From assembly GCF_000485595.1 (NCBI RefSeq), contig NW_014577088.1:138889-177338 (forward strand): a stretch of DNA of 38,450 bases. The letters are read 5' to 3'. A program made the translations under genes and the position numbers. The first letter of the stretch is position 1, and each line of letters starts with the position of its first letter. Below are positions 10,836-20,696 of this stretch, in pieces. The DNA is from Priapulus caudatus (Eukaryota > Priapulida > Priapulimorpha > Priapulimorphida > Priapulidae). The notes beneath the pieces are model-generated. The model saw only the letters and a list, made by a program, of their open reading frames with translations, did not search any database and was not told where the DNA came from.

Positions 10836-11871
10836 AAAGGCCGCGACGAACACTAGCGGTGATTAAATCGGGCGACTAAATCAGCCGGGGTGAAAAGTCA
10901 CCTAGTGTGCTCCACTCAGATCGCCGGGCCATTTAGTTCCCCGCGGCCGATTTAATCACATAGATCAAAACGTGCACATGTACGGTGCACACCGCACGGC
11001 AGGCGACGCACGCAGGTTCAGCCGGCAATGCTCAACGCACGCACCGAGCACGCATATATGGCTGCATACGCACGCTGCCGCACGCACGTATACGTGCACA
11101 CGCCATGTCCGCAGCCACGCATGTACGCACGTGTAAAGTGCACCACGCACAGCACGCACGCACGCGCCGCACGTAGCTTACTTGCACAACGCACGCCACG
11201 GCGCGAGGCAGGGTGCTACGTGCCACAGCTCACGCCACGCACGCACGCACGTGTTACGTGCACACGCCACACATGCACGCCACGCACGTGTACTGCCGCA
11301 CACGCACAGCACATGCCACGCACGTCGTTACGCACGCACGCCACGCCACGTATACGTGCACACACACGATGCAGGCAACGCCCACGCACGGGTATAACAT
11401 GAACACGCCACGCCACTCACACACGCCACCGCAGGCACGCACGTGCTACGTTCACACGCACGCACGCGCGCACGTGTACGTGTGAACGTACACATGCGTG
11501 CCTGCGTGCGTGTGTGAGTGTGCGCGTGCGTGCGTGCGTGCGTGTGTGTGCAGGTACACGTGCGTGCGTGCCTGCATGCGTGTGTGTGCACGTATACGTG
11601 CGTGCGTGCGTGCGTGTGCACGTTCACCTGCATGCATGCGTGCGTGCGTACGTGCCTGCGTGCATGTGCACGTACACGTGCGTGCGTGTGCGCGCACGTG
11701 CGTGCATCGCTATTACATGACATGACATACTAAACATGAAACATCGCTATTACGTCAGTATCATTGAACAACTCTGATTGGCTGATGAATTGTACAATCG
11801 CGCGACTAAATCGCCGACCCGGACACACTAGTTTAACACCCGATTTAATCGCCTAGTGTGTCCGGCCCTTT
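10836..11871. mobile_element. 1-kb foldback element with an inverted CACG/CGTG microsatellite core
   Basis: The left end (10836-10960) reads AAAGGCCG..ACACTAG..GATTAAATCGGG and GCGACTAAATC. The right end (11790-11871), reversed, reads AAAGGGCCGGACACACTAGG then GATTAAATCGGG and GGCGATTTAGTCGCG. The core is itself inverted: CACGCACG on 10970-11470, then CGTGCGTG on 11475-11705, with the turn near ACGTGTACGTG. No transposase and no clear target-site duplication. The several open frames in the core are repeat artefacts. Confidence 0.7.
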
Positions 11872-12866
11872 AAAGGCACGCCAACAGCGGCAACAATTAC
11901 TTTCGTTTTATAACCAGGCATAACTGTATAAATCACAATATCGTGATTGTTGAGGGCCAAATCTTAGTTTAGCACCCAGGATTAGTTTAGCACATCTTAT
12001 TATTATTATCATTATTTATTAATGGATGGTACATTGGTAAAAGATATATCAACATGAGCTTGCAAGTTCCTCACCACCAGTGCAATAAAAAAGTTCTTAA
12101 TTAAAAGTGCTAACTTAGGAAGTGACAAGTGATGACACCAGAGCAGCTAGGTACCCCCTAGTTAAGTTTTTGTACTTTTACTAACACTAAATCACGCACA
12201 CTATATTATAACATTGTACAAGGCGACACTAAATGTAAAAACCATAGCAACTACAGTAAAAACCCGTGTAGTAAAGGCAACTGACATACATATACGAGAA
12301 CACGCGAATACTAAAACATAAAAACAATAACCACACGAGGATGCTAAAACTATTAGTCGATTAAAAGAAAAATTCTACTGAGGAATATTGGAGCATGGCA
12401 TGTGATGGATTGACTGATATATATGTGTATAGAAGTTAGAACAATTACAGCGAATAAAATGCAAAGAAGATATATAGACATGTTACAAGGATCAGTCGCA
12501 AGAGTGCTACAAGTACAAGTAAACAGACATTATGGAAAAAGTCGCGAGAAGAATACAGTAGCAGCCGAGTTGATGATTCATATCGAAACACATCCCAGTC
12601 TGTTGCGTGTTGGGTGGGTGGGGTGGGGTGGGCTGGGGGTGTCAGCGGCACATCGCACATCTGCAACAGAGAGGCCTGTAACCTGACAGATGTTGGAGGG
12701 TAGTTGACCACAACCAAGCGCTATATGATACCGAAAAGATTATTTGCCATGAGCTATTCTATGGTCGGGAAGAGCAAGAGTTTGTATTTTGAAAGTTGTA
12801 AGGGGTGCACCAGTATTTGAAAAGACTCTTTATATAGGTTGGGGTTTGCCCATGTAATTTTATTAC
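11872..12866. other. gene-free stretch with a G-rich tract
   Basis: AT-rich sequence with a TTA-rich run near 12000 and a doubled TTAGTTTAGCAC motif at about 11963-11991. The notable item is 12612-12639, where five or more runs of three to five G separated by single T or CT could fold as a G-quadruplex. No gene or element boundary is otherwise visible. Confidence 0.5.
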
Positions 12867-12975
12867 TATTAGTATTAGCTTTGTACACTTCTGACGCTCT
12901 GTAGCAATGGTCTTATTTTAACTCGCCCCAGTTCTAAGCTAGGAAGATTGGTGTGGGCTAGAAGACCTTCGTAGG

Positions 12976-13418
12976 CATAAAAATAAGTTTATCTCAGTTA
13001 GGCTCATATGGTCTATGTCCCCCAGGGTACTGCCGGAACGTAACCTGGGTACGGTCCGGTATACCGGAACGTACCCTGGTAACTATTTGATATGGTTAGG
13101 GTTAGGGTTAGGGTTAGTGTTAGGGTTAGGGTTAGGGAGTAGGCGTAGGCGACTCCCTAGACTCGTTAGTGGAGTAGGCGAGGTACGGTCCGGCATATTA
13201 GACAGGACCAGGGTACGTTCCGGCAGTACCCTGGGGGACATAGACCCTCTCAGCCTCAGTTAGATCCATAATAAGTTCTAATTACTTACATCGACTGAGG
13301 AAGTCTATCGGAGAGATGGACGAAAATCTCGTCGTTGTAAGTAATTATAACTTATTATGGATCTAACTGAGATAAACTTATTTTTATGGGAACCGATTCG
13401 ATGAAATTATTCAACGAT
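12976..13418. mobile_element. palindromic MITE with 9-bp TSD, interrupted by another element
   Basis: Direct repeats CTTCGTAGG at 12967-12975 and 13419-13427 bound it. The arms are ATAAAAATAAGTTTATCTC / CAGTTAGATCC on the left, interrupted by the element at 13002-13254, and their reverse complement at about 13338-13391, around a loop of some 50 bases. The right end carries about 30 bases more than the left, so the left tip appears lost. Continuity of the LINE frame across it proves it is an insertion. Confidence 0.75.
13002..13254. mobile_element. telomere-repeat MITE, family 1, copy B, with exact 9-bp TSD
   Basis: 253 bp flanked by the exact 9-bp direct repeat CTCAGTTAG (12993-13001 and 13255-13263). 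The right-end inverted repeat reads GCTGAGAGGGTCTATGTCCC; the left tip differs at a few bases. Inside are the GGAACGTACCCTGG modules and a telomere-like array at 13096-13137: seven units of TTAGGG with one TTAGTG. A second stem, GAGTAGGCG...GGAGTAGGCG with ACTCCCTAGACTCGTTAGT, follows. Long terminal inverted repeats with 9-bp duplications are the signature of Mutator-like elements. Confidence 0.85.
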
Positions 13419-13763
13419 CTTCGTAGGTGTGGCCACCATGAGTCTTGACCAACGACAAAGCAGAGTGCTCGTCTCTGTATTTCACTATTTGTTCAAGTTC
13501 GTTAATCTTTTCCCATGTAGTGTACAGTGTAGTGCCATACTTAATTGGCCCATATGGCAGGGCAGTAGTTGAATTTTGCTGAGGCAGTAAGATTTGATTT
13601 TACAACAAGTATATTTAAAGTCTGGATTTGTAATCTAAGTATTTTCCGAATCATTTTAGAGAATTTAACTGGCGTGATGCCCTGCTGCAAATTTATGTTC
13701 CTGATGTGTTTGTCGAAAGTTAGGCGGCTGTCAATATCACATTTGCGAAAACATGTTTGCATG

Positions 13764-14059
13764 GTACCAAGTTATTGTGATTCAAGATTCAAGCTTCAAA
13801 GATGTTTATTTGTGCATAAGACATACATTCATACAGTGAGTGTACAATGGAAGTTATGCATATGAGAATGACAGGTCACAGTACATGATTTGTTAGATGA
13901 AGCACAGGGGTGGCGAAAGACCCGAAGGTCATCAAAGTCTGCTACCCCTGAAACGAATTAGTTCATAGACAGGCAGCTGAATCATGATCGAGTTTATTGA
14001 TTGAAACAAATCCAGCCATGTGAGTTATGACTAGCTCCAAGAAACGGTCTTGCTAGAGT
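13764..14059. other. no gene; short hairpin remnant
   Basis: Nothing coding is evident. At about 13905-13952 a small palindromic remnant begins CAGGGGT and ends ACCCCTG around GACCCGAAGGTC. Confidence 0.4.
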
Positions 14060-14068
14060 ACGTTAGAA

Positions 14069-14281
14069 GAATGCCACTAGGGACAGCGCGTCTCCCAAGT
14101 CCGACTCAGGGGAGAGATAGTGATCTGCTAGATGGCGCATTATTAATTAACAATTAATAAAATCAGTTAACCCTAATCCTAACCCTAATCCTTCCCCTAT
14201 CCCTAATTAAAAAAAAATAAAAAAATAAAAATAATTTGGCGCCTTTCGGACTTGGGAGACGCGCTGCCCCTAGTCGCAGTG
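14069..14281. mobile_element. telomere-repeat MITE, family 2, with 9-bp TSD
   Basis: Direct repeats ACGTTAGAA at 14060-14068 and 14282-14290 flank it; the next two bases also match by chance or by the element's own ends. The inverted ends share CTAGGG(A/G)CAGCGCG followed by TCTCCCAAGTCCG. The interior has a degenerate CCCTAA tract (about 14168-14205) and a short A-rich run. Its terminal sequence is unrelated to family 1. Confidence 0.8.
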
Positions 14282-14538
14282 ACGTTAGAAGACCCTGTAT
14301 AGGCAATCAGTCGTACAGGCTACAGCCTCGTCGGGCTAAGTTATGACGTAACCTGAAAAGTTAGTTACTTTACTTATTAATAATAATACTAGGTAGTTTA
14401 CTATTTTAGGTATTTACTATTAGTATTACTAGACTGAGCTAGCTGTAGTCTGAGCCAACGCAGACCCCAGTAAATAATGAGCACTGTTAAACTTAAACCC
14501 GCACCCTCAGATTAGCAAAGCCGAGTTATAACGTCTGC

Positions 14539-15508
14539 TAGACCGAATAATTCTGTCCCATATAACCTTTTTTATATTTTGGTGAGGGTTATCAGGGCTC
14601 AATTTTAACAGTCGTCCGGTCGTCCGTGACGACTGGATTTTCTCTCGGGCAACTACAAATTACTTCTGTGGTTGTCCGGTGTCCAACCTCTAAATTAATT
14701 TTTTATTTTTATTTTTTATTTTTTATTTTTGCTCATCTGTGATTTGACACAGTGTTAATGTAAATGTTATGAAATAAATTGCATGCAACTTTTAATTACT
14801 GTTATTATACGTCATTGATCCCAGCATCATTTACCACATTAATTACCAATATTTTATTCTCTTTATATAATGAGTGAAACAATGCGAATGGCCATGTCTG
14901 TTGTCACTGCAATACGTACAAAATGTACATGATTAGGCCTTTTGGCTTTACAGGCACTGAGCATCACGTGAGCAGAAGCGCATGTAGCACATGTTTTAAA
15001 TAACACAGTGGCTATATGCCCGGCAGCCGGTATATCTGACGGCTGCCGGGCACGGTCTTCGATTTTCCCTAAATGCCCGCAGTTTTTAATTTTTAGCGTT
15101 ATCTCAAAGTAAATAAGGGTAATTAGGGTTAGAGTTAGGATTATGGGTTAGGGTTAGGTGTTAGGGTTAGGGTTAGGTTTAGGCGTAGAGTTAGGGTTTT
15201 TGTTAGGTTTAGGGTTAGGGTTAGAGTTAGGGTTAAGAACTGCGGGCATTTAGGAAAACGAAAGACCGTGCCGGCTGCGGCAATATAGCCACAAGCGTTT
15301 AAATAATATCCGGACAACCAAAACTCTTGAGGGACAACCATATGCTACTCTCTTGGTTGTCCTCCGGACAACCCCCCAAAAAACTTGAAAACCTCCTGCA
15401 CCTCCAACTCCAATCAACCTCCAAAAAATTGAGCACTGGTTATACAGGCCCCAATATAACCCTCACCAAAATATAAAAAAGGTTATATGGACAGAATTAT
15501 TCGGTCTA
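14539..15508. mobile_element. 970-bp palindromic element with exact 9-bp TSD, host of a nested MITE
   Basis: AACGTCTGC at 14530-14538 and 15509-15517 is an exact 9-bp duplication. The ends are inverted repeats of about 60 bp starting TAGACCGAATAATTCTGTCC and continuing through ATATAACC, a T-run and TTTTGGTGAGGG. Inside are several GGTTGTCC/GGACAACC motifs, shared with 19339-19400. It contains the younger element at 15004-15297. No coding capacity. Confidence 0.85.
15004..15297. mobile_element. telomere-repeat MITE, family 3, nested, with 9-bp TSD
   Basis: TTTAAATAA at 14995-15003 and 15298-15306 is an exact 9-bp duplication. Inverted ends share GTGGCTATAT, GCAGCCGG, CACGGTCTTCG (or TTTCG) and TAAATGCCCGCAGTT. 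The left arm has an extra small hairpin (GGCAGCC...GGCTGCC). The interior at about 15113-15236 is a degenerate TTAGGG array of some 20 units. Its terminal sequence is unrelated to families 1 and 2. Confidence 0.85.
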
Positions 15509-15517
15509 AACGTCTGC

Positions 15518-16008
15518 GTGCGGACAAAGCTAGCTGCATCTCACAATGTGTCCTTACTTCGACTTGCATGTGAGGTACTGGTGGACGAAGATCTTGGTCA
15601 GCAACAAGAGATAAATACATCAACATACAAACTATCTTTGGCCCGCAACACATAATTATTGTAACAAAATTTATTACTTTACTCTCCTCTCATCGCTAAG
15701 CACGCCATCTTTCAACACAAAACTTAAATTGTTTTCATTCGTTCTCGACTGCTCCACTTATTCGCTGTGTTGTTGTGGCGCCACTAGTTGTGACGGGCAA
15801 GTTCACGCGACTGCATAAATACGTAAACTGAAGGAAATAAGTGTGAATACCTCGTATGCATTGCGTAAGTAGTGTTTTATTACACCATATTTAGAAATTT
15901 CAGTCTAAATAATAGGCTTGTACATGGCATTTTAAAATTAGAGTGAGTGGCAACACTGAATATAAAACAATTACAATTGGTAGTTACTAGGTCTGACTCT
16001 ACGCCACG
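15518..16008. other. no gene or element recognised
   Basis: AT-rich sequence. I see no open frame with protein-like character, no repeat arms and no RNA gene in it. Confidence 0.4.
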
Positions 16009-17236
16009 CCCACGGCACTGGAGCCCTGCCACCACAGCACTTGGACCGTTTCAATAATAAAATGATGGTTAATAAATACAACTCTGTCAGTACTACTACT
16101 AGCCCTACAGTACCAGTACCAGCAATAGTCTTAATGTTTGATATAACTTCACTTCAACACCGTCCAATAGACGCTGCAAACACATATAGCCCGCACGCCA
16201 TTGTGCATGCACAGATACACAGTAGCCCGACCAGGCTGTGCGACGGATTGTCTATACAGCCTGACACCCTTCCATACAAAAAACCTATCACCTCTGCAGA
16301 TCTAGATGAATAACTCTGTATATCTCAAATAAAAACTATTCCATTACCACCTTTAACTTGCCTTGTTTAAAAATATGAACGTTAACTCACAGTTGTCCTG
16401 CTTCTAAACAGAATGTATCTCTTAATTCCACGGTAATAATCTGCTAATTCTCACAGCATATCAACTTTCAAATCAGCTTTAACGCCATGTTTAGCAAGGC
16501 ACGGAAAACCCGAAACGGAATAGACTCGCTAGAAAATACTACAGAAATATGTACGATGGCTCTCAAGGCAATTACACACACAAAGCAAGTGAAACGATGT
16601 TCGAAAATGTCTGGGCCATTTGTAAAAAACCTTAGATGACATGTTCTCGGATGTAGGGGTGGTTTACTTGATGACCGCAGATCGTTTAATTTCCTTTGTT
16701 CGATCCATTGCAGATTTAGTCACAGTCGGAATGATAGCAAAACATGGTGGCAAATTCATATAATTTGGTTGCATTTGTCTCAAAAGGTTGCCTGTAACCT
16801 CGTAAGTACCAGCGCATCGTAGCGCACTGATGTTACAAGAAGGTGGACGTTTACTGATTCATTGGTATATCACATGTGTGGACCTGCTGTTCTTTGGCGA
16901 TACTTGGATTATAAGGCAACTACGTGTTTAGCTGCAGCATGTGTTCAACGGTATTCCTATACCCTAGCAATACGCGTTTCTTGGAGCTAAGATACACAGT
17001 AGGTTAGAGCTCTAACCTACTGTGTATCTGTGCATGCACAATGGCGTGCGGGCTATATGTGTTGCAGCGGTGTATTGGACGGTGTTGAAGTGAAGTTATA
17101 TCAAACATTAAGACTATTGCTGGTACTGGTACTGGTAGGGCTAGTAGTAGTACTGACAAGTTGTATTTATTAACCATCATTTTATTATTGAAACGGTCCA
17201 AGTGCCTGTGCCTGCCCACTTGCCACTGCATGGCAC
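16009..17236. repeat. inverted repeat, arms about 218 bp, spacer about 790 bp
   Basis: 16009-16225 is the reverse complement of 17018-17236 with few differences; landmarks are GCACTTGGACCGTTTCAATA, ACCAGTACCAGCAATAGTC and TGCATGCACAGATACACAGTAG. Beyond the shared CAGTAG the two sides diverge, so this marks a sequence end. Short frames in the arms do not resemble known proteins. The right arm recurs at about 20167-20386. Confidence 0.8.
16990..17029. repeat. perfect 40-bp palindrome without spacer, copy 1
   Basis: The left half is AGATACACAGTAGGTTAGAG and the right half its exact reverse complement, meeting at GAGCTC. It sits at the boundary of the inverted-repeat arm and looks like two identical element ends fused head to head. 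The same palindrome occurs at 20139-20178. Confidence 0.95.
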
Positions 17237-17548
17237 TAGTGTAGCTTCATCAATATACAGAATCGTGGGCAAAATTTGAACATCTAGTACATTATTTATC
17301 AAACAAAGTTAGTTGTTTTAGAGATTTTTTAGAGATTTTATCAAATAGAAAAGATTCATCAATATGTACCTGGACTACTACAATGTGGGCAATAACTTTT
17401 AACAATCTAGTACATTATTTATATAACAAGGTTAGATGTTAAAACACTATAAAGAACAATGTATTATATAATGTTAATAGCAATTAATTAGAAATAAGAA
17501 AGTAATGAGTGTAACTATTCTCAGGGTGAAGGTGTCTTGGTCACTTAC

Positions 17549-17768
17549 GCTGCCAGTGTCTATGTCTCCCTGGGTACTGCCGGCAACGTACCCTGGTACT
17601 ATCTAATATGCCGGACCGTACCTCGCCTACTCCACTAACGAGTCTAGGAGGTCACCTACGCCTACTCCTAACCCTAACCATATCAGATAGTTACCAGGGT
17701 ATGTTCGCGGTATACCGACCGTACCCAGGGTACGCTCCGGCATACCCAGGGAGACATAGACCCTATCC
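17549..17768. mobile_element. telomere-repeat MITE, family 1, copy C
   Basis: Same insertion as copy D, carried by the duplicated block. It begins GCTGCCAGTGTCTATGTC after GTCACTTAC (17540-17548). The right end and duplicate are damaged by small deletions. The internal telomeric tract is short (TAACCCTAACC near 17668-17678). Confidence 0.8.
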
Positions 17769-17909
17769 ATCACTACTTGTAGCACATACCTACAGAAAAT
17801 GAATTCGTGTGTCCTGTTCTAGCCGCTAGACAATCAATCAAATTGTTACTTTAGATTCTTATGGAAGTTCTTTATTAGCTATATTTTATATTATATATAT
17901 ATATATTAT

Positions 17910-18348
17910 TAGGGCTGTAACGATACACAAGCCTCTCAGATTCGATCCAGTTCTCCGATATTACCCTCTCGATTCGATTCCTTCCGATTCGATTCCCAAA
18001 ATATTGAAATGTTTTTCTATTTTATTTATATTTTTCTTATTTTGCAATAATAAATTATTAGAAATTGCCAATAACTACCTAAATGGTGAATAGACTAGAA
18101 GAGTCTAGAGAGTATATATCATAGAGATGTATACTATTTATACATCTCTATGGATATATATACACTGTAAAGCACATCGCGAGTAAAATTGGTGAGTAAC
18201 ACTCCACAGTATATAGCGTAGTGCCGCCATCTATTGGAGGAAAAAAGTGGTATCGAAGTGGAATCGAAAATACGGGGAAAAATATTGAGGATCGGATCGA
18301 GGGAAGAGAATCGCGATCCGATTTGATTTCGGTGGATCGTTAGCCCTA
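17910..18348. mobile_element. MITE with TAGGGCT...AGCCCTA ends and inner hairpin
   Basis: Left TAGGGCTGTAACGATACAC and right (reversed) TAGGGCTAACGATCCAC begin arms that share ATTCGATCC-type and GATTCGATTCC motifs. In the centre, 18120-18133 and 18139-18152 form a perfect 14-bp stem (CATAGAGATGTATA) with a 5-base loop. The insertion site is AT-repeat, so a target-site duplication cannot be judged; the ends look hAT-like. Confidence 0.6.
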
Positions 18349-18609
18349 ATATATATTCTACATTATTAGCTATATAATGTTAAAGTTAGTTATATATATA
18401 TGTGCTATGAAAATATATCAAGTACACGTTCTCCATCTTGAAGCAATGAGATCGTAAAATAATACTCATACTGATAAAATTTATGTTTGGCAGATTTTTA
18501 TAAAAAGTTTGTGTGTGACAGAAAAATAAATCTACATTCATCATTATTCCATCCGTATATCCCCTGATTCACAAAAATCATCATTTATCTTTATTCCCCC
18601 TATACATAG

Positions 18610-19018
18610 TTTTCACTGACGTCACACATACGGGCACTTAGTTTACCCGCCGCCATCTTGTAGGTCAAGCGATCGCCGGCGATTCGCCGCTAGACTAGCG
18701 CTAGACTTATGCCTCTATTCCACACAGACCACGAATCCCACGAATCGCTACGAATTGATAAATTTTAGGATTTGTAGTTGAATCGTAATCAGTTCGTGAA
18801 GTTCTTAACTGATTCGTATTTATTCGTAGTCAGTTCTTTCAATTCTTGAGCGATCGGGAATTCGTGGCAAAAGTTTTGAGCTGTTCAAATCTGGTTAAAA
18901 TACGATGTTTCGAACTAGTGACATGTTGGCAGTGTTGCGCAACCGGCTGACTAACACACTTGACCTAGAAGATGGCGACCCGTATCACGTGACCACAGGC
19001 CGTGACGTCATGTGAAAT
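18610..19018. mobile_element. MITE with TTTCAC(A)TGACGTCAC inverted ends
   Basis: The left end (TTTTCACTGACGTCAC, CATACGGG, CGCCATCTTGTAGGTCAAG) matches the reversed right end (GATTTCACATGACGTCAC, GATACGGG, CGCCATCTTCTAGGTCAAG). An inner inverted repeat runs between CCACGAAT near 18730 and ATTCGTGG near 18868. The ends contain CRE-like TGACGTCA and YY1-like GCCGCCATCTT sites, which may be incidental. Confidence 0.6.
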
Positions 19019-19276
19019 CTATCTATATCCTTTCTATTGGGGTTACACAAGTCGCCATTAATCTTTAACCACCTATACTCTGTTTTATATTGTAAAATGT
19101 ATCAGTTACTCATACCAATGTTTTTTTCAGTAAGATATTATATAAGGACATTTAATATATAAAATCTAGTACTAGTAAAGCTACACCTAGTTATCTCCAG
19201 TGTCACACAACAGTGATTGATAGGCAAATATCACAGATAAGGTCTACGTCGCCCTGACCTCTGTCTGACCTGGCTC

Positions 19277-19450
19277 GTTTAGCTATTTCTGACTAATATA
19301 TATATATATATCAGTGTTCGAAATGAGAAAAAAAATGTGGTTGTCCTGCGGACAACCCAGGCATCAAATCGGGTTGTCCGCAACAATTTCTGGTTGTCCC
19401 CAAAAAATATCCTCAAATCTCCTATTTTCAATCACATAATAATATGGTCA
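19277..19450. repeat. fragments of dispersed repeats
   Basis: 19285-19310 contains AGCTATTTCTGACTAA plus (TA)n, the inverted left edge of the family at 22517 and 25864. From 19312, CAGTGTTCGAAAT opens a stretch with GGTTGTCC/GGACAACC motifs, including a perfect 8-bp stem at 19339-19346 / 19350-19357 with a 3-base loop; the same motifs occur in the 14539-15508 element. Confidence 0.5.
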
Positions 19451-19546
19451 GAAAACACCCAAAAACAGTAGTGTAGCCAGGATTTTTTAACAAGGGTGGC
19501 CAAACACAGCAAACTGTGCAAAATAGTGGCTGACTTAATATTTTAA

Positions 19547-19620
19547 TGGCTCCTCCGCCTCCCTCTCCACACCTAATGGCTCCTCCGCCTCCCTCTCCAC
19601 ACCCTACGGCTCCTCTACCT
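19547..19620. repeat. 30-bp tandem repeat, about 2.5 copies
   Basis: The unit begins TGGCTCCTCCGCCTCCCTCT and recurs every 30 bases. The Gly-rich frame on the minus strand across it is repeat-derived. Confidence 0.75.
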
Positions 19621-20138
19621 TCTCTGCAATCTTTGTTTTGGGTGCCATGTGAATAGGCGACATTTTTGTTCATTGTTCTAACTCGCTAGAAAATACTACA
19701 GAAATAGTACGATGGCTCTCAAGGCAATTACACACCAAAGCAAGTGAAACGATGTTCAGAAATGTCTGGGCCATTTGTAAAAAACCTTAGATGACATGTT
19801 CTCGGATGTAGGGGTGGTTTACATGATGACCGCAGATCGTTTAATTTCCTTTGTTCGATCCATTGCAGATTTTAGTCACAGTCGGAATGATAGCAAACAT
19901 GGTGGCAAATTCATAAATTTGGTTGCATTCGTCTCAAAAAGTTGCTGTAACCTCGTAAGTACCCAGCGCATCGTAGCGCACTGATGGTTACAAGAAGGTG
20001 GACGTTTACTGATTCATTTGGTATATCACATGTGTGGTGTTCTTTGGCGATACTTGGATTATAAGGCAACTACGTGTTTAGCTGCAGCCTGTGTTCGAAA
20101 CGGTATTCTAACCCTAGCAATACCGTTTCTTGGAGCTA

Positions 20139-20178
20139 AGATACACAGTAGGTTAGAGCTCTAACCTACTGTGTATCT
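20139..20178. repeat. perfect 40-bp palindrome without spacer, copy 2
   Basis: Identical to the palindrome at 16990-17029, centred on GAGCTC. Confidence 0.95.
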
Positions 20179-20696
20179 GTGCATGCACAATGGCGTGCGG
20201 GCTATGTGTTGCATCGGTGTATTGGACGGTGTTGAAGTGAAGTTATATCAAACATTAAGACTATTGCTGGTACTGGTACTGGTAGGGCTAGTAGTAGTAC
20301 TGACAAGTTGTATTTATTAACCATCATTTTATTATTGAAACGGTCCAAGTGCCTGTGCCTGCCATTGCCACTGCATGGCACTAGTGTAGCTTCATCAATA
20401 TACAGACGTGGGCAATAATTTTGAACAATCTAGTACATTATTTATCAAACAAAGTTAGTTGTTTTAGAGATTTTTTAGAGATTTTATCAAATTAGAAAAG
20501 ATTCATCAATATGTACCTGGACTACTAAATGTGGGCAATAACTTTTAACAATCTAGTATATTATTTATATAACAAGGTTAGATGTTAAAACACTATCAAG
20601 AACAATGTATTATATAATGTTAATAGCAATTAATTAGAAATAAGAAAGCTAATGAGTGTAACTATTCTCAGGGTGAAGGTGTCTTGGGTCACTTAC

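Larger units (their letters stand above)
12867..13762 (-). pseudogene. dead non-LTR retrotransposon (LINE) reverse-transcriptase tail, split by a nested insertion
   Basis: Minus strand 13762-13541 encodes IDSRLTFDKHI and FNYCPAIW, the hallmark segments that follow the catalytic domain in Jockey/CR1/L2-type reverse transcriptases. After a frameshift the sequence continues (KINELEQ, HTYE) to 13428. It resumes at 12966 with GLLAHTNLPSLELGRVKI, the usual LLxxANLPSL tail, ending at a stop at 12877-12875. The two parts meet in frame at TAC GAA GGT once the 12976-13418 insert and one 9-bp duplicate are set aside. Stops and frameshifts show it is dead. The family is clear; the clade is less certain. 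Confidence 0.8.
16524..17895. repeat. 1.37-kb duplicated block, copy 1 (of 19681-21043)
   Basis: From ACTCGCTAGAAAATACTACA to the TA-rich tract after 17880 the sequence matches 19681-21043 in order, including a 40-bp palindrome and a family-1 MITE at the same place. The copies differ mainly by scattered one- and two-base indels. No gene is evident. Confidence 0.85.

Noticed and set aside
13096-13137. Chromosome end or fusion scar
   Set aside because: The TTAGGG array is short and lies inside a MITE with target-site duplications; other tracts in the window have both orientations.
16041-16313. 90-codon frame and its inverted counterpart at 17004-17231 as genes
   Set aside because: They are the same inverted-repeat arm read from both sides; no domain, and indels break the frame between copies.
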